A DNA stretch of 25,007 bases from Azolla pinnata (Eukaryota > Streptophyta > Polypodiopsida > Salviniales > Salviniaceae). Location of the stretch: the NCBI GenBank assembly GCA_037176905.1, contig JBBBWG010029921.1, forward strand, positions 25,996 to 51,002, read 5' to 3'. The translations under genes and the position numbers were made by a program. The notes beneath the pieces were generated by a model that saw nothing but the letters and a program-made list of their open reading frames with translations, was not told where the DNA came from and searched no databases. Positions 1-10,052 of the stretch are shown piece after piece (within the stretch, counting starts at the first letter, position 1; the number at the start of each line of letters is the position of its first letter).

Positions 1-928
1 TGGACAATGATGACAGAGACAGGAACAAACGACCTCAATACACGGCAGATTGACTCAGCTTAATCAGCGATGGAGTGATGTTCTGACCATTTTTTATGCA
101 AGAAATAACTTCAATTTTGTAGTGGAAAATCTTCTCCTAATCATTGTATCTAACGCATTTTTTAAGCCCGTCAAATCATTACATATTTGGGCTGTTTGAC
201 TACATTTACACTAATGCAACGTTTTGCTAAACTCTGGTATCTTAGGAATCGAGTTAATAAGTCAATGTTATTGCCTCAATTCAGATCTATTTGGACGTTG
301 GAAGATTATTTTTTAGATCTAGATGTTAGTAATGCCCCTGACATGTATTTATTTGGATCAAGATACTCCTGTTTCACTTGCGCTTTTTGAGAAGTGAGGT
401 GCAGATGCTTGTAACATGTAGAACACTGAGAGTATTGTGAACACATTTCGGGTTTGTTCCTTTTTGATTCACCTCAAATATCGGTCTGGTACATTACCAT
501 ACATACAAGGATAATTTTGCATCACTGTGAAGTTACTGAAATTTCATCATTCTAATTAGGTTTAAGTCTGCCGTACTCCAGCCAAATGACACTTGGTTTA
601 CCAAGAGTATTTAAAGTAAATAGTGATGCACTTGTGTTTATGAGTTATTTTAACGAACACTCCTACATCTCAAGGCCTATCAGAAGTATATGGATGCACT
701 TGTATTTCATGTGTTCTTATCTAATTTGGTTAAATCTTTTAGTAATGCCAGATTCCAGCTGGTCCTCGAATCTTTACTAAAACAGTACTTTTGCCGTATA
801 ACCCAATCAACAGGATCCTAAGACTCTGGATGTAAGTAACCCATTTCAAGAAAAGCTCTAACTAAAACAGAACTTCTATTTGAAGCCAGTGTATGTGCAC
901 CTAACTGAGACAAGAGATGATTACATAC
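1..928. other. Left-edge spacer, no gene supported
   Basis: AT-rich sequence with no long open frame in either strand that resembles a protein. The first ~60 bases are open in plus frame 1 up to a TAA at 61-63, so they could be the tail of an exon, but nothing confirms it. Nothing else recognisable is seen. Confidence 0.4.
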
Positions 929-1011
929 CATATTACGTTCATTGGGGTTATAATAGAACCCATTCGTGCCTCAGGAATACAGTAACCATCCTCATATGGA
1001 CCTAATCCATT
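929..1011 (-). CDS. Orphan coding exon of an unidentified gene
   Basis: This 83-base stretch looks like an internal exon on the minus strand. It is preceded by a good acceptor (TTTCAG ending at 1012) and followed by a strong donor (GTATGT from 928). Only one of the three frames is open, and it reads as a normal globular protein piece, starting NGLGPYEDGYCIPEARMGS and ending near NVIW, with the last codon split by the donor. I do not recognise the family. It lies 550 bases downstream of the stop of the unknown-function gene at 2693-1561, so it may be from a separate gene whose other exons are outside the window or undetected, or an alternative 3' exon. A nearby minus-strand frame (about 1255-1190, reading MDNLMTSPDFRSMSSAPSS) could be another exon, but I could not join the two in frame. 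Confidence 0.4.
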
Positions 1012-1560
1012 CTGAAACCATTACAGCTCTCTATGGAAAAACTCTTCATACTCATGCACACTTCCGCAAGAATGAGGTAGTCCTAAACCCTAAACCATCA
1101 AAAGTATTTTGTACACAATGATCAAGCTTTTTAATATGAACAAACAACAAAATAAAACTGTTATAAACAATCGTATACTTCTGATTGCCCTGGCAACGTG
1201 AGGATGGTGCAGAAGACATAGAACGAAAATCAGGAGAAGTCATGAGATTATCCACATCAACATAATTCTACATCAATATTGTACGCATTCCGGATTCTGG
1301 AGTGACAATCAACCACGTCTAAATTTGTACAACTTCGTATGAGGAAAGCCATTATCACTTGCGTTCAGATTACTAACACCATAATAAAGCAAAAGAAACA
1401 ATCTTGTTTCAAGCATACATTTTCATCTCTCATTCAACAAGCTCCAATACAGGTCACCTTTCTTTCGTTACTCGAACTAATGAGGTGCGCCTAAACAATG
1501 CAATAATTTCTTTCTTTCATGCTCACAAAGATATGGGAATATTTGATTAACCTTTTAAGG
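1012..1560. other. 3' flank of the unknown-function gene
   Basis: Mostly AT-rich sequence downstream of the stop codon at 1561. It should include the 3' untranslated region. A telomere-box-like CCTAAACCCTAAACC lies at about 1082-1096. No further gene can be supported apart from the possible exon mentioned for the orphan exon. Confidence 0.35.
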
Positions 1561-2693
1561 TCATTGGGAAGAGTTTGCGTTTCCTCTTTGTGGAGTTTTC
1601 GGGGGAGGTGGAAGGGGCATATGTGGTACCATACATTGTTTTGGTTGCATCTCATATATCAAGCTCTGCCGCAAGTAACGCAATCCTTGTTCATTTTCAC
1701 TCTGCTGTTTTTCCTTCCATATGATGTTATCCTGCACTCCCACAATGCAAAGCAGCTGAGAAATACAATAGGCTTTGGGACAAGATCAAAATATGTGTAT
1801 GAGGTTTTCCTCGTAAAGTTCAGTAATTTCTATGGAAGTCTTGTCTGAAACTTATTTTGCAACGTCACTTGATGGTGGGATGAATTTATTAGATACATTG
1901 GCTTTTGTTTTCTCTGCTTATGCATAGTGTATCTCGGAGGATTATAGTTGGGAATACTATACTAAAATTTATCTCCATATTGGGTCATTTTGCTCTTGAA
2001 TGTCTATGCTGAAAACTACCATGTTATTATAGCAGCTCGATGCTTGGCCTGCAGAGCAATGGGGGAGCTGGTATTTTCTTTTCTTAGCCTGACGCATGTA
2101 TAGAACGTAAACTTGCCAGAACATAACGACGTAAATGGTTCAAAATAGCTACTTACGTGAACGATACATGGCTCTGGTTGGGGACACTGAACTGGTCGGT
2201 CACTCTCAGCTGGCTCCATTGGGTATTCAACAGGGACAAACCCTTCGATGAGTTCAGCTCCATTCTCGCAAGAAAATAAATCTACATCTCTCAGATCTTC
2301 CTGGGATTCCTGCAAAATGATTTTGGGAATGAAATAAACAAAATCTAACCACCAAAAATGCCATATCAACGACATAAAGCCAGCTAGTAGGTTTCTGGTA
2401 CGTACATCAGGGTCGTATCCTAGTGAATCTCTACAAGCCAAAGCAGCTAGCTTTAAATCTTCACAATCTGGAAAGACCACGGGGCTCTCTTCCTACCCTT
2501 TGCGACCACATTACCATCATCATGGAAATGCAGGAATCTCCCTCCGCCCAGCCCAAAAATGGGTCATGGTTCATGTGAGATCCCGGGGTAAAGAATAGAC
2601 AATCGATGTGAGGGAGGTGGAAGGAGGAGTTGGTACCTGATGATGTGGAGGGGAGAGTTTTGCTGAGCTGAAGCGCGAGAAAACACCCATCAT
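1561..2693 (-). CDS. Conserved plant protein of unknown function, 155 aa, 4 exons
   Basis: Spliced minus-strand gene with exons 2693-2637, 2492-2406, 2309-2157 and 1731-1561, giving 468 bases including the TGA. All junctions are phase 0: donors GTACC, GTACGT and GTAAGT, acceptors GTAG, TTGCAG and GTGCAG. The protein starts MMGVFSRFSS, has an acidic middle, then the core VPVEYPMEPAESDRPVQCP followed by QPEPCIVHDNIIWKEK across the exon 3/4 join, and a proline-rich tail (PLPPPPKTP). From memory, this core matches a small plant family with the pattern PVExPxEP..D.P..CP.PEP.I..D..IWKE, for which I know no biochemical role. No signal peptide, membrane segment or catalytic motif is seen. The first ATG of a doublet is used; the second, three bases on, is equally possible. 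The exon 2 acceptor (2493) is the weakest call, because it has little pyrimidine tract. The 5' side is a CAT-triplet tract. Confidence 0.72.
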
Positions 2694-2937
2694 TTTCTAC
2701 GTACGAACAGGAGCGAGCGATTGTTGGAGGCGCGGGGCACAGCAGCGAAGCGTGTGTGAGTGGCCTGAGGAGGAGTGTGTGTGGCGGTCCGAGAGGGCCT
2801 CTGCTGCTGCTTCATCAAACCTCTTCTCCTTCGCCTTCTCCTTCTGCCTTCGCCTTCTCCTTGTTCGTGTTCGCTTGTGTTTTGAAGCGGTAAAACAGAG
2901 CATGTATGGTGCTGCGGATGTCACGCATGGGATGCAT

Positions 2938-3180
2938 GCATGCAGCATCACCATCATCCTCACCACCACCATCATCATCAGTATTATCATCATCACTAGC
3001 AGGAGCATCATCATCGGTAGCAACAGTAATAGTAGCATCACCATCATCATCACCAGTATTATCATCATCAGTAGTAGGAGCATGATTTGTTAACAACATC
3101 ATCGCCGTTGTCATCATCATTAGTAGCATCATCATCGTTGCCATCAGCATCATTAGTACCATCGTCACTGCCGTCGTCAG

Positions 3181-3221
<41 letters not shown>

Positions 3222-3390
3222 GTAGCAGCAACACCCTTCATCATCAAGTAGCAACAACATCCTCACCACCATCAACATCATCATCAGCAGCAACATTAGC
3301 AGCATCATCATCAGCAGCAACATTAGCAGCATCATCATCAGCAGCAACAACATCATCATCATCATCACCATCCTCATCCTCGTTATCCTT
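2938..3390. repeat. Degenerate CAT/CAG trinucleotide tract
   Basis: About 450 bases made mostly of CAT, CAG, TAG and AAC triplets. A nearly pure (ATC)n run of about 14 units lies at 3180-3222, and there are internal longer repeats near 3282-3350 (CATCATCATCAGCAGCAACATTAG, repeated). It sits about 250-700 bases upstream of the start of the minus-strand gene at 2693. All long frames in it are triplet-repeat artefacts (Met/Leu/Ile, Ser or Asp runs). Confidence 0.85.
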
Positions 3391-5211
3391 AGTATCATCA
3401 TCCTTGCCCTCTTTGCCATCATCATATGCCATACCAATCCCCACCCCAGACAGAGATGCGTGACCCATCAAGTGCTTGCCAATGACCATGAAGCCCCATC
3501 TCAGCAGGATCAGGCTTGGTCCACTCGTTTTAGAGATCTCTTGATTCGAGGTTGTTGATTTGCCATTGCAAGGAGCCCTCTCTTGCTTCATGGGCATGTC
3601 TAGCTAGACAGCTCCAACAATCGCATCGACAAGATCGGTTTGATCACCCACCTAATCATTTTGTTTTTAACAAGCCATCTTATTATTAAGCTCATTTGCG
3701 TTGGAAGTTTGGTGTATGGATCTCATTTTCAGTCAATTTAACATCCACGAAAGGTCGATCACCCTTTGCGCATGAGCGCATCCACCGCCGCAACCCTACA
3801 GCCAAGTTTTTCCCATTCGACAAGTTCTGGGACAATGTCTATAATCATGCCCTTCTGAAATGCTGCCTTAGAAACCCCTGCTATCAATGAGCAGATTGTG
3901 ATGATTGGGAAGGGCTCATGTGTGTGAGCATTGACGATGATATGCATTGCCCATGTGTGAAGTAATCAGTCGATCGATGTATGGACGGGCTGCGAATCGT
4001 GATGGTGGTGATATGATGGATTCAGCTTTGGGCGAATGGATACGATGGTGATTCCGATGCGATGTGATAGATGATGTGATGAATGTGGCGATCAACGGTT
4101 GGGCATGATGGTGTGCATGATTCTAGTGTTATGAATGTATGTTGCGACGATTTTGTTATTGATGTTGTCCGACTATTTCATATATGACTCGAGACCTCAA
4201 TTCAGCTCTTCTTGACATCTCTCTTCTCTTTGTTTTTTCCTGACACAAAGTGGCAATATATTCACTGAAGTTGTTGAATCCTCAAATTTTAGGGTTTTCT
4301 GTAAAAATAGGCTCAAGCTGGTGGGTGGATCGATTGATCAGTCATAATAAGACTTCTGAATTCTGCTAAAATTGAGTCCATTTTGAGCTGAATGGACTGA
4401 TTTATTTAAGCGTTGTGAAGTCCAACTTGTTCAGCAAATCAACATCTCGACTAACTTCAGACGATAAATCAAAATTGACAACAATTTGCTCAATGTCCAA
4501 CTGATTGGGTAGAATTTACGGATAACCAAATAATCAAACATGTGATTCGTGATTCGAAGAACTAACTATGACCTTCCTTAAACTAGTATAACCTCTAATG
4601 ACCAATCGCAAATCATATGATTTCTTATGATCGATCACAATTTATGGATGGTGAATAGGGAGGGATCAACCACAAAAATAAGCTGATTCAAGAACTAAAG
4701 CAACTAGCCCAAATACCAAAGTTGTGGTTCCAGAGGTGCAAATACTAACAGCATTTCTTTGTCAAAAGATCCTCATCTCCTAGGATAGAGGTAAAGGCAC
4801 TTCTCAAATAGGGCCAAGAGGAAGTAACGTTACCCTTAGTAGGCACATTTCTCTCAGCATGCACAGAAAACACGCCATTCATCAACAAAATCCTTGAAAG
4901 CCACACTGAACCTTTCCGATACTTGTGCTTCATGATTCAACCCCATACGCAACTTTCAATAGCTACGGAGGAAAGGAAATTAACTGCCTCCAGTCTCGAC
5001 AGAGTTCTGTAGAGCAATAGCCGAATGGCATCATCGATTGTTAGCAAGGGGTGATCTTTTACCCTCACCAAATATTTCCATAGCAAAACCATTATTTTAT
5101 TCAGGGTCAATAAACACTGTGAGCATTAGCAATCGAAGCTTTCTTCGACATGTATGAGGATCTGTGTCACAGGGAAACTAATAACAATAACTTCCAGCCC
5201 AGCCCTTGATA
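3391..5211. other. Intergenic spacer between the unknown-function gene and the RING ligase
   Basis: No gene is supported. It holds a low-complexity GATGGTGAT-rich stretch (about 3990-4110) and AT-rich sequence. The 3' untranslated region of the RING gene should occupy the right end. Short open frames at 3759-3947 and 4745-4933 (minus) show no recognised motif and no convincing splice context. Confidence 0.45.
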
Positions 5212-7240
5212 TTAACAAGCCGCTGCTTTGCAGATTGGGCACTGGTTTTTCTCAGATAGCCATTGCTGAATGCAAGTACCATGATAATGATGCCCACACT
5301 CCAATAAACCAAGTTCTTGGGATACCTCAAACTCTTCCTGTATAAATTCAGATTACATTGAGTTAAAAAGCCGTAGAATGTAAGCATCATGGCTTGCAAA
5401 AACGCTGCGTGATACCTGACATATACTACACTTGCAGTCGATTTCCTCTGGAAGAGAGTTGCTGAGGTTGCCGGATGGTGTATACTTTTGTATCTTGACA
5501 CACTTAGAGATAGCTTCTTTGCTTAAACCGACACTCACTGTCCCAATCCGTTCTTCGAGGGCCAAAAGCTCCTGGTAAACAAGTAGAATCAGAAAATGAG
5601 ATGTGTGCAGTTCAATATCAATCTGTTAATAACCATAGGAGTATACCTCATATGACATGTTATCCACATCAAGCCGCATATCTCTATAACGATCATGAAG
5701 AACAAAACCTTCCAGCATCGTTTCTTCCAGAATTGCAATTTGCTGCAATTGGTCACATGTTAGGAACATCACCTAACTGAAACGGGTGGTAACAAAACGC
5801 CACATTATACTACCTCATACGTAATGTCTTCAATATGTTCCAATGTTGCTAGAATCTGCTTCAGAAACACCTCCATCATGAGAAGGAATCTTTTAAACAA
5901 GGAGATTACAACCGGTTTAGGGCAGAGAGCAAGTAGCGAAAAAGTGCAGCATACCTCCGACAAGCGCTCGACAGCTAGATGGTGTTGATATTCACTGGAG
6001 GAAGAACATTCTGGTCCATGGACATAGGAAAGGCCTTGCATCTGATTGGCTCCTCGGTCGAACCCTCTGTTGTGCGATCTAGTGGTGCTCCATGACGGAT
6101 TCCCATACGGAAATACAGGAAGTGGAGGAAGAGCAAAGCTGAAGTCATTAGGTGAAGGACGTTGCGAAGGAGGTGCTCCAGTAGGAGCTATTATCTGATT
6201 TGGCAGAGGCATGAAAACTCCGTAAGAAGGTGGTGGGGGCATTGAGAAAGCAAACCCACAACTCGACACTTGGACCAGGTTTCCGGTACAAGGTGATGGA
6301 AACATTGGCGCACCGCTTCTGGTCGAGGTTTCATCAGAAAAACCGATCGACCGGTTTCGGCACGGATTTCGCAGATCAGGATAAGTATCGAAAGGTCCGA
6401 TCGAGCAGTTTGCCGCATTTGGCCCGAGTAAGTGAGACCTCTCGGACTGTTCTTCAGCAACCAAACGAAGAGAACTGTCACCGCCATGTCGGGAAGCCAA
6501 TGTGCTATCTAGCATGTACACATGGCTTGCATGCTGCCGAACATGTCCCTCTGCTTCAAAGGCACCCTGTGTGACCAGGCTCTGGTCTCGCAGCAGTGTA
6601 TGCTCTGACATATCTCGCAAAGATGTTTCTGCTTTACTGCAACCCCAATGACTACTTGAAGGCCTACTTTGCGAGGCCCAAGGGCGAGCAGAAGAGCTGC
6701 TTTCGCCACACCCCCCAGGCACACTAACATGATAGAAACTTCTCCCCCCATGAATCTCGTGGCTGTCATTCAACTGTATTGGTTGACAGACCATACTTCC
6801 CCTTCTGGACGAAGTATGGCTTACATCCGATGCATAATATTCGGCATGAGACTTGCCCTTGGCCTTTTTCTCGAGGGAATCTCTTCCTGACAATTCCTCC
6901 GTCCCACTGTGTGCCTTCCCCTTGTGAGATTTCCCACTCTTGCTGCTCCATTTCAGAGCACATTGTGTATGCTTCATCGCTCGGCTCGCAGATTCCATAT
7001 GCTTCATCGTTCGGCTTGAGGGTTCTGTATATTTAGCTGCTGAACTCGATGACGATGTGGTTTGGTCCACAGAACTTTTTGTTTCGTCAACAACACATTT
7101 TCCATTTGCGGACATCCGGCTGGGCATAAATGCCTGTTTTGCGTATGAATCAAAACATGTTCCAGGTACATCAGAACTGGTAGATGCATTTTCCAAAAGA
7201 AACCGATCGCTGCTACTGTTGCTGCTGCTGCTGCTGCTGC

Positions 7241-7275
<35 letters not shown>

Positions 7276-7622
7276 TAATGATGACAAGCGATGGATGCAT
7301 CAGACTCACCAGGCCAACTCCCTTCATCCTTTGGCGGTGATGATGGAGCTGGCCTTGCTCGGAAATCCTTTGATGGAACAGACAGGCCGTGAGAAAACAT
7401 TTTACCTGGAAAGAGGAACTTATTTGAACCCTTGGAAAGCTTCCCATAGGTGTTGCTGGAGTTGGGAGATGCCTTTGCAGACGCGGGGGTCTTAGCATCG
7501 GAACGGTCGGATCTTACCCCATGTGAACGATGAGCCCCGGCATGGGAACGGGCGTCCTGGGAGCAGCAGGCAGGCCGGCGGGGCCAGCCGTCCGTAGCAC
7601 GCAGCCGGCGATCTTCCGACAT
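5212..7622 (-). CDS. RING-H2 E3 ubiquitin ligase, MBR1/MBR2/HIP1 type, 695 aa
   Basis: Five exons: 7622-5955, 5855-5814, 5742-5647, 5571-5416 and 5337-5212 (TAA). All junctions are phase 0; donors are GTATG, GTAGT, GTATA and GTATC, and all four acceptors are CAG. The C-terminus carries the family signature HDRYRDMRLDVDNMSYE then ELLALEERIGTVSVGLS (residues ~590-619). A full C3H2C3 RING-H2 follows: C650, C653, C668, H670, H673, C676, C687, C690. The RING is split by the last intron just after CSICQ. The N-terminal ~550 residues are low-complexity and Ser-rich, with a Ser run near residues 119-138. Such proteins transfer ubiquitin from an E2 to targets; Arabidopsis MBR1/MBR2 act on Mediator subunit MED25. 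That this copy does the same is inference. No transmembrane segment is seen. The small exon 2 could instead start at 5870 (adding VFLKQ). The N-terminus is the least certain part, and a 5' leader intron is possible. Confidence 0.87.
7210..7275. repeat. In-frame compound serine-codon repeat
   Basis: On the plus strand CTG triplets pass into CTA triplets and then CCA. On the coding minus strand this is (GGT)(AGT)n(AGC)n, encoding a Gly-Ser run in exon 1 of the RING ligase. Two synonymous triplets side by side suggest repeat slippage under selection for serine, or a neutral disordered segment. Confidence 0.85.
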
Positions 7623-7947
7623 GTGTGTGTGTGTGTGTGCGTGTGTGATGATGCCGGAGATATTCCAAGGGAGGGGAAAGGAAGGGGAAATACCTGCGCC
7701 GCGTTAGGGTTGGAAAAGCGTGTCGAACTTTGGAGAGAAGTTTGGTGTCGGGGGCGGGGGGGGGGAGGGCGGCGGAGGAGGGAGAAGGAAGAAATGGAAA
7801 TGGTCAGGGAGCGATGGAGGTGCGGAGCTGCAAACGAGCGGGGTGAGCGCGGGGGGAAGGAGGAGAGGCAGGCGCCATAGCCAAGCAAGCTTTCTTCTTC
7901 GTCGTCGTCGTCGTCGTCGTCGTCGTCTTCGTCTTCTTCATCTGCTG
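7622..7947 (-). promoter_or_regulatory. Repeat-rich 5' leader region of the RING ligase gene
   Basis: Upstream of the chosen ATG lies a (CA)n run (plus-strand GT, 7622-7647) ending directly in the start codon, then purine-rich plus-strand sequence and a GTC/TTC triplet tract (7891-7941). A possible donor, CAG then GTATTT, at about 7693 could mark a leader intron. An ATG at 8068 on the same strand opens a 184-codon frame that overlaps the main start out of frame, so if transcription begins above 8068 it would be a large upstream ORF. No clear TATA box was identified. Confidence 0.35.
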
Positions 7948-8068
7948 CAGAGCAAGCAAACGCCCGTCCGTTTTCACACTTGTCCGCCCAAAGCCAGCGC
8001 TCACATGAGCCCCTATGAATCACACACATACACATTTCCTCATCTGAGCCTCGTGGGAGCCATAACAT

Positions 8069-9624
8069 AACATAACTACGCTTTCATTTTCATTTCCTGA
8101 CGTTGCTTCTTTCTGGCTCCCTCTTCCTCTTCCTACCGTTCGATTCGAGCATTTGGGGCTTGGGAAGAGCGAGTTCATTTCGCAATTCCTGCACTTATTT
8201 ATGCTGCATGGGAAGTAATGAGCTGGATTTATGTCGTTTTGTATTGCAGCACCTTCAACGGAGGTCCGCCTCTCTTCCCATATCGCTACTTTTGAAGTAG
8301 TTGCCGACAGCAAGGTTTTCTCGCATTGCTGCCGTGCTGTTTTAGTACAGAAAAACATACGTTTAGAGAGGCAGAACCTGCTTTTTAATCTGCCCTCAAA
8401 GAGATGCCGCATTGTTGCGGTTGTGGTGGTACGTGTACATGTGTAGACTGAGTGGCCTGTGTTTTTCTTCCACACGATACCGATGGATAACTGGGAATGG
8501 GGAGCAAGGGATATATTCTCCGATCTGTTATGCAAGTGCGAACACCATGCGCATACGATGCCTTCCTCTGATGCATACTGTGTGTGAAACTACCCCAGAC
8601 AGTAATGTGAATTGTACAAATGGCCGAACATAGAGGAGCCCGGCGGTATCTTTCAGCTACCGTATTTTAACAGAATCCACGGGACTTACCATCGTTGTCG
8701 AGCCGATCCACCCCGAGTATATTTATTTATATATCCCAGTTGCCCATTCTCTTGCCCCCTTCTCCGCCTACCTAGCGAGTTTGGCACAAAGTGCAGGAAT
8801 CAGCTAAATAATGTTCATCTGTCGACGCGAAGCAACTGCCTAACCTACCCACCACCTAACTAACCTGACCACACCAATGTCTATATAGGCCTTCTTCATG
8901 ACAACACAGTACACGGCCAACGCACAACTGCATTAGGGCGAAGCCCATCCAACTTCGTAAGATTGTATAGAAAGGAGCGTAATAAATAGAAAGTCGGCTG
9001 ATGCACTCGCTCCGGTCTACGCAGGTGTGTCGTATGTATATATGCTTACTTCCCGACTGTAAACATCTATGTACTTCCTTTCACCACCGTCTGACTTGAC
9101 TGACTGCTTCCCAACGGTAAACTTCCGAGGTACTACTTACACTTGCTGTTCACTTCCTTGCTTTTCCATCCACTTCCAATCTCCCTCTTGGTGGCTGACA
9201 TCTGGCACGATTTCGATCAAAGCCCAACAAGCAGTATATGTTGTCGGTAAGTCGGATACATGCGGCAAACAACATTGCCGCGTCCGTATGTTTGTCCATC
9301 GCTCGATCCAAGAACACAATATTCTCATTATTATATACCCCGTGTTGTTAGAAAGCGCGTATTTTATAAAGAAAATACGTTCTAGAATACTCAGACGTAT
9401 TTTACTCGTATTTAATGTTTCGGAACTGCCAAATTTATAAATATCAAAAATACTTTTCACTAGGGCAATCATTTTAATTTGAGAGCGAATACGAGTCATT
9501 TTATTAACTTAGAATTTAAAATTGTTTCTCAATAATTTAAGATTTTCTAAATTTACTAATCCCGAGAATTTGAATATGAAAACTTTTAGTGATATGTTTG
9601 TGTAAATTTGTAGAATTATTTAAG
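8069..9624. other. Intergenic spacer right of the RING ligase
   Basis: No gene supported. The left half is of mixed composition, likely promoter-proximal sequence of the RING gene. The right half (about 9320-9620) is AT-rich, with scattered ACGTATTTT-like words in both orientations. Open frames such as 9069-9440 carry no recognised motif. Confidence 0.4.
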
Positions 9625-9745
9625 GTATTTAACCCGTAGTCAGCGTATTCAACCCTTCTTATACATATTTAACACATATTCTACATGTTTAACTCGTTGT
9701 CTATGCGTTTAACCCCGCGTTCTACGTATTTGACCCATATTGAAC
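9625..9745. repeat. Degenerate 20-bp tandem repeat, 6 copies
   Basis: Six consecutive units start at 9625, 9645, 9665, 9685, 9705 and 9726. Each begins with a variant of GTATTTAACCC followed by about nine variable bases; a seventh partial unit (GTAGTTAACG) follows at 9746. Unit length is 20 bases except the fifth, which has 21. The spacing is regular though the sequence is diverged. Confidence 0.75.
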
Positions 9746-10052
9746 GTAGTTAACGATTACATGATAAAAGATGCGTTCGATGTAGTTTGAAAATGTATTA
9801 AATACATTTGAAAATACGTAGCGTACGTACTATACGCATACGGTATGCTATGTATGTAACAAGTTACTTCATTGTTACAGACAAAGCTCGCAAATCATCA
9901 TCATTCGAGCCGATTGTATAGAAGCTTTATATATATATATATTGCGGGTAAATCCCGAACGAGTGCATCTCGTAGGGGGAGGGGTGGGTTTTATAGGATT
10001 CGGGACAATGCCGAGTGTGATCTCGATTTGATCAGGGAAGGAGGAGCAGGGC

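Noticed and set aside
1..63. Open stretch at the left edge that might end a plus-strand gene or hold a minus-strand exon
   Set aside because: Twenty codons on either strand with no recognisable motif; not enough to choose.
1519..1848. Plus-strand 109-codon hydrophobic frame
   Set aside because: It lies across the last exon of the minus-strand unknown-function gene, whose splice sites and family motif explain the sequence better.
2697..3597. Several long open frames on both strands rich in Met, Leu, Ile, Asp or Ser
   Set aside because: They are translations of the CAT-triplet tract and change into different homopolymers in each frame; no motif or splice support. The same DNA is 5' flank of a real minus-strand gene.
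4745..4933. Minus-strand 62-codon frame between two genes
   Set aside because: Composition is protein-like, but there is no motif, no clear splice sites and no neighbour exon to join.
6191..7498. Overlapping frames on both strands within the large RING ligase exon
   Set aside because: Shadows of the 556-codon coding exon; none carries a domain.
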